Shown here: piece by piece, positions 33,254 through 43,000 of the stretch
Layout of the letters: every line of letters begins with the position of its first letter
How positions within the stretch are numbered: position 1 is the stretch's first letter
Source of the DNA: Acidobacteriota bacterium
GTDB taxonomy: Bacteria; Acidobacteriota; Blastocatellia; Pyrinomonadales; Pyrinomonadaceae
Assembly: GCA_029781855.1 (NCBI GenBank)
Contig: JAKOVX010000074.1
Span: 1-59,279 of the forward strand
DNA: 59,279 nucleotides
Reading direction: 5' to 3'
The notes under the pieces: generated by a model
The model's database searches: none
What the model saw: only the letters and a program-made list of their open reading frames with translations
What the model was told of the DNA's origin: nothing
Program-made: the position numbers and the translations under genes

Positions 33254-33831
33254 ATCGTATCCTTACCGATCTTACCGTAAAACCGGCTAAATTCTTGTCT
33301 TGCACGAGCAATATATGTTCCGATGCTCGTTTCGTTCAACTCTAAACTCGCCGCGATCTCTTTGTACGAGAGGCCCTGTTGTTTCAGCAGCAGGCAGCTG
33401 CGGAGCGGCTCTTTTATCTTGTTCAGAGCCCTGACGATCTCATTCACACCGGCCTGTTCCTCGTAATCTGTCTCGATCGAGGCTGCCTCATATGTGCCTG
33501 TCTCTTTGACGTAGTTTTCATCGCGGGTGTTCGCTCTAATGTTGCCGCGTATCGTATTGCGTGCGACGTTTATCGCTACACGAATGAGCCAGGGCCGAAG
33601 CATCTGTTCGTCAGTTATCGAGCCCAAATTATTATACAAACGGAGAAACGTCTCTTGAGTTACATCTTCGGCGAGACCAGCGTCCTGCACCACCGACCGC
33701 GCGGCGCGAAAGACGGTCCGGTGATGAAGCGTGAAAGCCTCCTCAAACTTGATCTTCTCACTAGCGGCCGCCGTAGCTGTTTCGGACATTATGTCCACAA
33801 ATATTTCGGTTCTCTCGCTCATTTTCAGCAT
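33250..33831 (-). CDS. ECF-family RNA polymerase sigma factor
   Basis: The 193-residue protein has sigma-70 region 2, VFRAARSVVQDAGLAEDVTQ then ETFLRLYNNLGS, with the -10-binding helix LRPWLIRVAINVARNTIRG, and region 4 with PLRSCLLLKQQGLSYKEIAA then SLELNETSIGTYIARARQ. It is followed by the membrane anti-sigma gene with a 4-base overlap, so they form a regulated pair. The N-terminus has several possible starts (33831, 33822 and 33789); the first gives MLKMSERTE. The target promoters are unknown; autoregulation is usual for such pairs. Confidence 0.92.
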   Translation of the reverse strand: MLKMSERTEIFVDIMSETATAAASEKIKFEEAFTLHHRTVFRAARSVVQDAGLAEDVTQETFLRLYNNLGSITDEQMLRPWLIRVAINVARNTIRGNIRANTRDENYVKETGTYEAASIETDYEEQAGVNEIVRALNKIKEPLRSCLLLKQQGLSYKEIAASLELNETSIGTYIARARQEFSRFYGKIGKDTI

Positions 33832-33892
33832 CGAAAAATGCTCTTCGATAGTAATACACCGCCGGAAGCTGATTTATGACACGAGTTTAACC

Positions 33893-35329
33893 CTAAAATT
33901 GGATTATTTTCAATTTTTTGAAAGATTCGGATGACGCGTCGCTGTTGTCGTTCGCGGTGACCAGATAGCGGTGACTGTCGTCCGGATCATTTGAGATACG
34001 TTCGAATGTCGCTTGCGGTTCTGTTGAAGTTTCGTCGGTGATAAATTTCGGCTCGACCATGGCGAGCTGTTTCAAAATGTCGTAAAGATGCGATCGCGTC
34101 GTGCCGAACCCCGTGTCTTCATCGTCGATGATCAGACGGATCTCGGCCTGCTTATCCGCGAAATGGGTGAGGATCGCCGCCGCATGGATGACGCCCGCCT
34201 CGAAACGCGTTGACGCGACGGCACCCTTGCCGCTCTGTTCGGCGGATATCTTTTCGCGGAGCGGCCGCCCGCTCTCCTTATTTTTCGGTACGAAACGATC
34301 GAGGATGACCGTGATCCGCAATTCATCCTCCGCCGCAAATTCGCGGACCGTCAGGTGACGGGCACGGGCGGTGGCTTTCCAATCGATCCGGCGAAGGTCG
34401 TCGTTCGGCTGATAATCGCGCAGCGCAAGCAGGTCCTGGCCCATTCCGCGCTTGTTTGCGACCAGTTTCCCGGCATCGAGCGGTGTTTCGTCCGAAACGT
34501 CGTCGAAATGGTCGGGCTGCGGAAAAACGATAAGATCGGTCTCGCGTGCCGGCAGACGGCGGCGATGGCGGAAAAATCCGAACGGAAACCGCGTCGAAAG
34601 TTCAAAGTCCTTGATGAGAAATCGCCCGCGATTGGGAAACACGTGCTCTGTCCGGCTCTCGACCGTCGAGTTTCGCGCGACATACGCGATGTGGTCGAGC
34701 GTTCGGCGGACAGTCGGCGGACGGGAGAGCCGTTTTGCCAAAAACGCCGGCAGTAATCTTTCGAGATCGTCTGCGGCGATCGATCGTTCGCGTTCGCGGC
34801 CGCGAACCTCGGCGACGATCGAGAAACTCGCAAAGAGCTTTTTCCGGTTGACGACGTTCAACAGGATGGGCGTCTTTTCACCGGCAAAGATCGTCTCCGG
34901 AAAACGCATTTTAACGTCGAGTTTCTTGAGGCTGATCCGGCCGGCGAAAAAACCGACGATCAGGGTCGCCGCGAGGAACGAGAGCACAAGAAAAAGCAGG
35001 TTGTTGCCCGTATTCCACGCCGAAAAACCGACGACGATCATCAGCACCAGCATTATGGCCCCTCCGGTCGTAAACTCGAACGGCAGGTTCATCTGCGACG
35101 CCTCGCGGCTCGCGTTCCTGGCGAGCGGCGGCACCACGAAGATCAGGATAAGCAGAACGAAGACGAGCGAAATTCCGGCTGCGATGCCGGCAAGCTGCGG
35201 ATTATCGGTCTGATGGGCGTAAAGCGTCAGCAGGGAAAGCGCGATCCCACCAAAAACGACGACGCCCGCAAATATCGCGTTCCGCAGATCGCGGAGACTA
35301 AAGAGTTGAGTTAGGTCCTTGAGTTTCAA
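33893..35329 (-). CDS. DUF58-domain protein
   Basis: The protein has two membrane segments near its N-terminus (NAIFAGVVVFGGIALSLLTL and the stretch LVFVLLILIFVVPPLA) and a conserved DUF58 core, including LLALRDYQPNDDLRRIDWKA and LTVREFAAEDELRITVILD. DUF58 proteins sit with MoxR ATPases and act in assembly or stress functions that are poorly defined. MoxR ends 5 bases upstream. I placed the start at the TTG at 35329 because any start further upstream would overlap moxR; no clear ribosome site exists for it, so the N-terminus is uncertain. Confidence 0.85.
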   Translation of the reverse strand: MKLKDLTQLFSLRDLRNAIFAGVVVFGGIALSLLTLYAHQTDNPQLAGIAAGISLVFVLLILIFVVPPLARNASREASQMNLPFEFTTGGAIMLVLMIVVGFSAWNTGNNLLFLVLSFLAATLIVGFFAGRISLKKLDVKMRFPETIFAGEKTPILLNVVNRKKLFASFSIVAEVRGRERERSIAADDLERLLPAFLAKRLSRPPTVRRTLDHIAYVARNSTVESRTEHVFPNRGRFLIKDFELSTRFPFGFFRHRRRLPARETDLIVFPQPDHFDDVSDETPLDAGKLVANKRGMGQDLLALRDYQPNDDLRRIDWKATARARHLTVREFAAEDELRITVILDRFVPKNKESGRPLREKISAEQSGKGAVASTRFEAGVIHAAAILTHFADKQAEIRLIIDDEDTGFGTTRSHLYDILKQLAMVEPKFITDETSTEPQATFERISNDPDDSHRYLVTANDNSDASSESFKKLKIIQF

Positions 35330-35334
35330 AAAAG

Positions 35335-36357
35335 TTAAATCGGCACTGCGACCTTGACGAGGATCTCGTTCAGCACCTGTTCGGCCTCGCGTGTTCGCTG
35401 GCGAAGGGCGTTGACGCGCGAATTGACGATAATTCTGTGGGCGAAGCACGGTACGACGAGGCGTTTGATGTCGTCGGCGATGCAGTAATCGCGTCCCTCG
35501 ATAAACGCGAGTGCCTGGGCCGAACGGAACAAGGCGAGTGTGCCCCGAGGGCTGATGCCGAGTTCGAGGGCGTCCGCCTTTCGGGTCGCGTCGACGATCT
35601 GAAGGAGGTAATCGACCAACACTTCGTCAAAACGCACTTCGGAGACCATATTCTGCAGCTCGATAACATCAGTGTGCGTCATTATCTTGCCGATCAGGTC
35701 GAGCGGATTCGACCGCTCGCGGTCGCGCAGGATCGTTCGCTCGTCCTCAAGCGTCGGGTAACCCATGTGCAGCCGCAGCATAAAACGGTCGAGCTGCGAT
35801 TCGGGCAGCGGATACGTGCCGTGATGTTCAGATGGGTTCTGCGTCGCGATAACAATGAACGGCAACGGCAGGCGTCGCGTAACGCCTTCGACGGTCACCT
35901 GTTCCTCAGCCATCGCCTCGAGCAGGGCGGACTGCGTCTTGGGCGTCGCGCGATTGATCTCGTCAGCGAGTACGATATTCGAGAATATCGGTCCGGCCTT
36001 CCACTCAAAATCACCGTTCTTTTGGTTATAGACCGACAATCCGATCACGTCGGACGGCAAAAGGTCGGAGGTGAACTGGATCCGCTGAAACGAGAGCTCC
36101 AAGGCCCGAGCGAAGGCATTCGCCAGCGTCGTCTTACCGATACCGGGCACATCCTCGATCAGCAGATGGCCACGGGCCAGCAGGGCGATCAGGGCGAATT
36201 TAACGGTATCGGACTTGCCGCGAATGACCGTTTCGATCGCAGCCTGAAGCTCCGTGATCTTAGCCGCGGCGTCAAAATTGTGTACGACCGTCTCGCCGGC
36301 CGGCTTTGTCTCACTGATGATCCAATCTCTCATCGTATCGCTTTGAACTCGGGACAT
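35335..36357 (-). CDS. MoxR-type AAA+ ATPase
   Basis: The 340-residue ATPase has Walker A in LLIEDVPGIGKTTLANAFA (about residues 72-90), Walker B and sensor 1 region ADEINRATPKTQSALLEAMA, and the MoxR insert VTVEGVTRRLPLPFIVIAT then NPSEHHGTYPLPESQLDRF. It should hydrolyse ATP to remodel proteins. GGGAGCGAGAA precedes the ATG at 36357, so this start is well supported. The downstream DUF58 gene (5 bases away) is its usual partner. VWA-domain partner genes that often follow are not present in the window. Confidence 0.92.
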   Translation of the reverse strand: MSRVQSDTMRDWIISETKPAGETVVHNFDAAAKITELQAAIETVIRGKSDTVKFALIALLARGHLLIEDVPGIGKTTLANAFARALELSFQRIQFTSDLLPSDVIGLSVYNQKNGDFEWKAGPIFSNIVLADEINRATPKTQSALLEAMAEEQVTVEGVTRRLPLPFIVIATQNPSEHHGTYPLPESQLDRFMLRLHMGYPTLEDERTILRDRERSNPLDLIGKIMTHTDVIELQNMVSEVRFDEVLVDYLLQIVDATRKADALELGISPRGTLALFRSAQALAFIEGRDYCIADDIKRLVVPCFAHRIIVNSRVNALRQRTREAEQVLNEILVKVAVPI

Positions 36358-36660
36358 TTCTCGCTCCCGTTACATATTACAAGATTCGGCACCCATCCTG
36401 CATTACAATATTTCGCTTGGCCCAATGAAACGGATCAAACACCTGAAACGCCTGAAACGCATCCAACATCTTGAACGCTCGAAACGGTGAAACACGCTGA
36501 ACACCTTTCACGGGCTCACGAGGCATTGGTTGCCAAATATGCGAGGCTGCATTCAATGGAGTATCCGAGAAAGTTGCAAAGCGCCCCCGATTGCGACTAA
36601 ACTTTTGAAACTAATCGCTCGCCGTTTCGTGAAAAATGCGGTAAGGATGGTGGTTTCCAT
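36358..36660. other. Intergenic 303-bp stretch with a 21-codon basic mini-ORF and low-complexity repeat
   Basis: Between moxR and the pilin gene, bases 36425-36490 form an ATG-to-TGA frame encoding MKRIKHLKRLKRIQHLERSKR. The DNA is a degenerate repeat of CTGAAACGC. No ribosome-binding site precedes it, so I treat it as low-complexity sequence or a possible micro-peptide. AAGGA lies about 14 bases before the pilin ATG. No other gene or strong promoter was seen. Confidence 0.35.
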
Positions 36661-37140
36661 ATGATGAATCTACGAAAACGGATGCGTGATCAACGCGGAT
36701 TTAACCTGATTGAATTGATGATCGTCATCGCGATCATCGGTCTCCTGATCGCTGTCGGCGGTTACGGATGGTCGGCGATGATGAAAAGCGGCAACGAGAC
36801 CGCCGCGGCCCAAACGATGGACAAGATCCGCATCTTTCAGGCTCAATACGCCGGCAAGAACAAAGGTAAATTCGGCTCTTTCGACGATCTGATCAAGTCC
36901 GTCGGAATGGACGAATCGTTCAAGGGCGAGCGTCCGGTCGTGAACGGATACGTTTACAGTATGACGGTTGAGGAACAGTCATCGAGCAAGCCGTCGTTCT
37001 ACTCGGTGACTGCTGACCCGCAGGTGGCGGAAGGCGTTTCGGCCACAGGCAGCATCCATTTCTATACGGATTCAAACCTCGGCACGATCAGACGGACGGA
37101 CGAAAATCGCCCGGCCAAGGCCGACGACCCGTCATTATAA
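36661..37140 (+). CDS. Type IV prepilin-like protein
   Basis: The 159-residue protein has a prepilin peptidase site and hydrophobic helix, RGFNLIELMIVIAIIGLLI, with cleavage expected after the Gly and with Glu at position +5 of the mature protein. The rest is a beta-rich pseudopilin-like domain with a short C-terminal region. It could be a pilin or a type II secretion pseudopilin. It stands alone, with no pil or gsp assembly genes in the window. The first two codons are both ATG (36661 and 36664). A tRNA gene follows 9 bases downstream. Confidence 0.9.
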   Translation: MMNLRKRMRDQRGFNLIELMIVIAIIGLLIAVGGYGWSAMMKSGNETAAAQTMDKIRIFQAQYAGKNKGKFGSFDDLIKSVGMDESFKGERPVVNGYVYSMTVEEQSSSKPSFYSVTADPQVAEGVSATGSIHFYTDSNLGTIRRTDENRPAKADDPSL

Positions 37141-37149
37141 GAATCAAAG

Positions 37150-37224
37150 GCCGTCTTAGCTCAGTGGTAGAGCACTCGCTTCACACGCGATAGGTCACAA
37201 GTTCAAATCTTGTAGACGGCACCA
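37150..37224 (+). tRNA. tRNA-Val (anticodon CAC)
   Basis: The 75-base gene folds into a full cloverleaf: acceptor GCCGTCT/AGACGGC, D arm GCTC/GAGC, anticodon loop TTCACAC with anticodon CAC, a five-base variable loop AGGTC, T arm ACAAG/CTTGT with TTCAAAT loop, discriminator A and an encoded CCA. The first anticodon-stem pair (C27-U43) is a mismatch. CAC reads GTG, so it is tRNA-Val. It lies 9 bases after the pilin gene on the same strand. Confidence 0.95.
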
Positions 37225-37335
37225 GTATTATCAACGACTTACGGGCATCTGAACGATGTCCGTTTGTATTCCTGCCGAGATTCCGGCAAAAAGTTTCTGA
37301 TTTGTCAAAAGATCAATATGTCGCCTTGTACGTCA

Positions 37336-39930
37336 CTAAACCCCGCTCAACGCAGCTTCAATGTCGGAGACCATTTTTTCGTCAAATTTGCCAAGCGAAT
37401 TGTTTGATTTGAGCTCGTTGAGAAGATCGAGGGCTTTCTGGAGTGATTGCCGGGCGGCCTGGTTGTCACCGAGCTTGATCGCCATCATTCCGACGCTCTT
37501 GAGCGACTGAGCAAGGTCGCGTCGTGCAAGCGTGTCTTTTGCGTCGGCGTCGGCAAGACGCTGAAAGATCACCGCCGAATTCTGGTACTTAAGCATGGCA
37601 TCGGGAATGTTGCCACGCTTTTCACTGGTATCACCCATTCGGACGTAGAGATTTCCCAGATCCCGTCGATAACCTTCGTTCTTTGGGTCTTCATTTATCA
37701 GGGCGTTATAGATCTCTTCAGAGCTCGCAAACATTTCCGAGGCTTCCGCGGTATGCTGGAGAACCCCTAACATCAGGCCGCGACGGGAGAACGCTTTTGC
37801 CAGATCATATCGAGCCTGCATATCTGCCTTATCAATGTCGACCGATCTTTTTGCCGCATCGAGGGAGCGATCAGCGAAGTAAAGAGCTTTAGCCGGGTCG
37901 GAATCTTCATAGATACTGCTCGCGAAGGTGTAGATCGAAAATGCCAATGTCTGGATCGACGGGTCGTCATGGTTCCTGAACTTGAGATCGTCGATACCGT
38001 CGAGAGCCTTACCCATTTCAGTCTCCGCCTCCGCCTGCAGCCCGTTCCATGATAAGGCATTCCCCAGAAACGCATACGCCTTTGCCTTCAATTTCTTTAC
38101 GTCCACCGAGTTTTGATCCAGGCCGCTAAGTTCATCGACAGTTTTCTGGAACAAGGGAACAGCGGTTTCATATTGATTATTGCGTGAATAGATCTGGCCC
38201 TGATCCATCTCGGCGGCGATCAATTCGAGCTTGAGTTCGGTGTCTGCGGGGGATTCGGCGATCAATTTGTTGTAGATGGCAATGCCGGACTCGGCATCGG
38301 CGATCGAACCGGAGATGTCATTCTGTCTGTTGCGAATTAGGCTTGAGTTCTGGAAATTTTTGGCTATCGCGCGTTGATTTTCACTCGTTTCCGGCAGACG
38401 TCTGCGAATGTTGAGAGCTTTCACGTAGCTTTCGATCGCACCGCTATAATTGTTGAGATTTGGCCTGTTCGGATTTCCCTGGAGGTCGCCAACCTTTTCA
38501 TACGCGGCGGCAAGTTCCGATTGCAGCGAATTATCGTTAGAGGATTCTGACGCGAGGCTATCCAGGTATTCGAGCGCTCGGGAAACGACTGCCTCACGCG
38601 CTTCGGTCGCACCGGGCAGGTTCTCGATCTTTGGCGTGATATCGAATAAAAGGGAATTTGAAAGTTTCCGAACGTCTTGAAATCGCTTTTCGGCACGATC
38701 TCGTTCGCGTCTGGCGACATTTGCCTGCCAGAGCGAAACCGCTACACCGGCGATCAGCGTCAGTGAAATGAGAACCGCCGCGAAAACCGCGATCTTGTTC
38801 CTTCGGACAAACTTGCCTGTCCGGTAACCAAATGTGTTAGGACGGGCGCTGACCGGCCGCCCGTCGAGATAATTCCGAATGTCCTGTGCGAGATCCTCGA
38901 CCGAACCGTAACGACGCTCCGGCTCTTTGCGAAGCGCGGTCAGAACGATGTTATCGAGGTCACCCTTCAGTTGACTCGCGGAACCGACCGGTTGTTCATC
39001 ACTCTCGACAGCACTTGGCGGGATCGGCCTTGTCGAGGTTACCGTTTGAACGACCTCCTCAAAACTCTTGTTTTCAATTTCGAGCGGCTTTGACCCTGTC
39101 AGCAGTTCGTAAAGCACGACACCGAGCGAGTAAACGTCGCTCGAAGTCGTTATTTTCTTGCCGGTGATCTGCTCCGGCGAAGCGTAAGCCGGCGTGAAAG
39201 CCCTTATCGCCGTCTGCGTTGCCGCAGAATCATTTTCAAACGTTTTTGCGAGTCCAAAATCCAGGAGTTTTGGTTCGCCATCGGCGGTCACGAAAATATT
39301 TGTGGGCTTAATATCCCGATGAACGACCAAATTACGATGAGCAAATGCCACCGCCGAGCAAACCTTCAGGAAGAGCCGGAGTTTATCGGCGATATTGAGA
39401 TGATTCAACGCAGCGTACTCGTTCAGCGGTAAGCCCTCGACGAATTCCATGGCAATAAATGGTTCGCCAAGATCCGAGATCCCGCCGTCGAGCAACATCG
39501 CGATGTTTGGATGATTCAGACCGGCAAGGATCTGGCGTTCCTGTCGAAATCGTTCGATCATTTGCGAATCGGCGACGGACTGCCGCACGATCTTCAGGGC
39601 GACCAATTGATCGAACTCGCCGTCGTCCCGTTCCGCCAAGAAGACCGTGCCCATTCCGCCATGTCCGATCTCGCGGATGATCCGATAATTACCAAACTTT
39701 TTCTGACTTAGATCTGGTTCCGATGCTCCTATCTGTCCGGCGATGTCGACAACATTTTCGTCGATCAGATTCACCGTCGAATCGTGAGCTTTGAGCAGGC
39801 TAAGGACCTCGATCTGCATTTCCGGATCGTCGCCGCAAACATCGTGGATGAACGTCAACCGATCGAAACCATCGAGTTCGATCGCTCGCGCGAAAATATC
39901 CTTTAGTCTTTCACGATCAGCAAGGCCCAT
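37336..39930 (-). CDS. Membrane Ser/Thr protein kinase with C-terminal TPR region
   Basis: The 864-residue protein has a short N-terminal domain (1-75), a Hanks-type kinase domain (about 80-350) with the Gly-loop IGHGGMGTVFLAE, Lys113 in VALKIVRQ, HRDIKPTNIF (catalytic D206) and DFGLAK (D224), then a membrane segment (about 378-400, FAAVLISLTLIAGVAVSLW) and a long TPR-like periplasmic region. Such kinases are abundant in Acidobacteriota and often accompany ECF-like sigma factors. Here an ECF-like sigma gene (49895) lies beyond the giant secreted protein at 40091. The ATG at 39930 has only a weak ribosome site. Divergent from the giant gene by 160 bases. Confidence 0.92.
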   Translation of the reverse strand: MGLADRERLKDIFARAIELDGFDRLTFIHDVCGDDPEMQIEVLSLLKAHDSTVNLIDENVVDIAGQIGASEPDLSQKKFGNYRIIREIGHGGMGTVFLAERDDGEFDQLVALKIVRQSVADSQMIERFRQERQILAGLNHPNIAMLLDGGISDLGEPFIAMEFVEGLPLNEYAALNHLNIADKLRLFLKVCSAVAFAHRNLVVHRDIKPTNIFVTADGEPKLLDFGLAKTFENDSAATQTAIRAFTPAYASPEQITGKKITTSSDVYSLGVVLYELLTGSKPLEIENKSFEEVVQTVTSTRPIPPSAVESDEQPVGSASQLKGDLDNIVLTALRKEPERRYGSVEDLAQDIRNYLDGRPVSARPNTFGYRTGKFVRRNKIAVFAAVLISLTLIAGVAVSLWQANVARRERDRAEKRFQDVRKLSNSLLFDITPKIENLPGATEAREAVVSRALEYLDSLASESSNDNSLQSELAAAYEKVGDLQGNPNRPNLNNYSGAIESYVKALNIRRRLPETSENQRAIAKNFQNSSLIRNRQNDISGSIADAESGIAIYNKLIAESPADTELKLELIAAEMDQGQIYSRNNQYETAVPLFQKTVDELSGLDQNSVDVKKLKAKAYAFLGNALSWNGLQAEAETEMGKALDGIDDLKFRNHDDPSIQTLAFSIYTFASSIYEDSDPAKALYFADRSLDAAKRSVDIDKADMQARYDLAKAFSRRGLMLGVLQHTAEASEMFASSEEIYNALINEDPKNEGYRRDLGNLYVRMGDTSEKRGNIPDAMLKYQNSAVIFQRLADADAKDTLARRDLAQSLKSVGMMAIKLGDNQAARQSLQKALDLLNELKSNNSLGKFDEKMVSDIEAALSGV

Positions 39931-40090
39931 AACGGAGACGTCAATGTGGATCTGAAGTGGGGAGACTTCAATTATACCTCGGAACTGTGCGATCCGAAAA
40001 AAAATTTCGGTACTGAGCGCTTTTGCACAACAAATACGCCCTATTGGTTAGAAATCCAACTATCAGGTATCACCAGAGGGAGATAGATAA

Positions 40091-43000
40091 ATGTTCGAAA
40101 GCAGAAAGCGCCGTCTTCGCTTCAATGTCTCTTTGATCTTTGCAGTCGCGGTTTTCGTGATCGCAGGATTTGGCGTCTCCGAAAGCGTTTCGTCGAATCG
40201 CGTCAGCGGTCAAACAGGAATCGATACGGCTAATATATTGGCTTCGTCGGCTACGACCCCAAGACTCAAGGGAACGACCCGCGTCAAACGGCCCGCGAGC
40301 CTTTCGAACGAACTGATCTTCGGGCGTGGTGGCTTTGGCAACTTTTCGCTTTCGACGCTTACCGACATCGGCGGTCAAAACAATGAAAACGGGATCACCA
40401 GTTCGAACGAACACGATCCCGTATTTTCACCTAACGGCGCTCTCGTGCTCTTCCGGAGTTATCGTGACGGCGAATCCGGGTCCGGCATTAACGAGGTCTA
40501 TTCGATGCTCGCGGACGGGTATGACCAGACTCGTTTGACGGCCAACGATTGCCGGGATTCGCAATATGCCATCTCGCCGGACTCGGCAACGATCGCGTTC
40601 GTCTGCAGCGGAAATCTTTGGACGATGAACGCGGACGGGTCGGCTCAAACGTTGATCGCCGACTTTGCAAATGACATTTCCGAGCCGCAATTCGCTCCGG
40701 ACGGGACTTACATCATTTTCATTTATGACGGAACGGTTTGGCGGATCGGGCCGGATGGTTCAAATCCGGCAGAGCTCGGAAATCAGGGAGGTAAAGAACG
40801 AGCCCGATTTTCGCCCAACGGCTCGAAGATCATTTTTGCCGCAAATGGCGACATTTATTCGATGAATTCCGACGGTACGGGCGAGGTCAAGTTAGTTGAC
40901 AGCGGCATCGTCGGCTACACACTCGATATTCCCGAATATTCGCCCGACGGCACAAAGTTCCTGATGGAATGTAGAGGTGCCGGTGTAAACATCTGCGTCG
41001 CCGACGCCGATGGGACCAATTTCGTACCTATTCCAGGAACGATCCTCGAAAGACAATATCCTGTCTGGTCGCCTGACAGTTCGTCTGTCGCGTTCATCGC
41101 CCGAGACGCTACAGTTAATAAATACGGAATTTATCTCTCAACAGGGGGGCAAACTCCCACCCCTCTTTATATAGCTGATGACGGGAGCATACTCCGCTAC
41201 CTGGCGTGGCAGCCTTCGTGCCCGACGGCTCCGACACCTACGCCGACGCCAAGTGGCACTCCAATTCCTGGCTTAATATCGGAGTGGAACGCGAATGATG
41301 GGACGGCAAACGATTCGCGAGGTATCAACAACGGGTCGTTCATGGACGGGGCCGCGCTCCAGGCACCCGGAAAGGCCGGCGCCTATGCGTTCCGATTTGC
41401 CGGCGACGGCGGATATATCAATGTTCCCGACAGCAACTCGCTTGACGTGCAGACCGGTGATTATACTCTCTCAACTTGGTTCTTCCCCGAGGGGCCAGCA
41501 GAAAATTATATTGCCGGCAAGGGTGCGTGCGGAAATAATTTTTCGAACTTCTACATTGGCGTAGATACAAATTATGTTCCATTTATCGACATCAGCCACG
41601 ATAGCGGTGGCTCGCGCATTGGCAATGGCGGATTCGTTTTGACGCAGGCGACCTGGCATCACCTGCTGCTAAAAAAGGAAGCAAACAACTTCACTCTCTG
41701 GGTCGACGATCAGCTCGCGGTTTCGTGGGACGACGCCGGTCCGTTCAACGTTGGGACACAGCCATTTACCATCGGCAAAGGCGATGCATGCACCTCGCCG
41801 CAATTGACTACCAACGGTGCGGTCGACGAAGTACTGCTCTTTGATCGAGCGTTGAATGCCGAGGAGATCACAGCGATCTACGACGGCTATACACCGCCGC
41901 CCGGACCAACACCTACTCCAACTCCGACAGGAAGTCTCGTCGGCTTCTGGCAGGCGAACGGCGACGCAACTGATTCGGCAGGCGGCCATGACGGTACACT
42001 TGAGGGTGACACCACCTTTGGGACAGGACATTCCGGACAAGCTTTCGATTTCGACGGGAGCGGCGATCGCGTACGCGTGCCTGACGGCGGAAACGACGAT
42101 TTGGACGTCCAAACCGGCGACATGACGATCGCCGCCTGGGTCTATATCCGCTCGAACGGAGACCATTTCATTGCCGGTAAAGAGTTTGGCGACGATTCGT
42201 ACTCGCTGAAAGTCCGCGGCCAGGCACTCTATTTTGAACTAATAAATGGCGGAAACGTCGATTACATCAATACCGGCCCCGATTTGACCTACAACGAGTG
42301 GCACCACGTGGCGGGCGTAAAGGCGAACGGCCAGATCAAGGTATTTGTCGATGGCGGCGAAAAGTCGAGTACCGAATTCACAACTTCACTCGTGGCAAAT
42401 GGTACCGATTTCACGATCGGCGGCCCGGTTTATACGACGTCGCCGCAGCCGGACACGAACGGCCTTATCGACGACGTGCGCCTTTATAGCCGCGGTCTCG
42501 ACGCGACCGAATTGACGGCCATCTTCAATGATCCAGGATTCGCGGCAACCCATAATACTGTCCGCAAGAAGGTCACGAGCCGGATGAATACTCTGTGTCA
42601 GACGCCGCCTGACCCCGGTGTCGAGCTTCGTGTCAATTACCCAAATCCGGTCGCCGCCGGCCGGCAGACGAACATCAACATCCGTCTGAAGGATCTTGCA
42701 CCGGTGGGCGGCACCGTCGTCGATCTTACATATCCAAATGCAGACGTCGCAAGCGGCCCGTCGAGTGTGACTGTGCCCGAAAATAGCCGTGAAGTAAACG
42801 TCGATGTAACGACGACACTTGGCTCAACGTTTCGCAGCGGCGACGTCATCGCCACGCTTGGTTCGGACAATGCGCGGGTGACAGTTACCGTAGGGCCTGC
42901 CGCTCCGGATGTTGCGGCTTCAAATCTCACCGCACCGCCCGTCGTAAGCGTTAATCAGAATTTCACTGCGTCATGGACGGTCACAAATAACGGCCAGGCA

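Noticed and set aside
35437..36474. 345-codon plus-strand frame across moxR
   Set aside because: Antisense of the MoxR gene with all its ATPase motifs; product has no domain or start site.
37260..37290. Terminator after tRNA or kinase (TGCCG...CGGCA)
   Set aside because: Short stem followed by A residues in the plus direction and not by T in either direction; not convincing.
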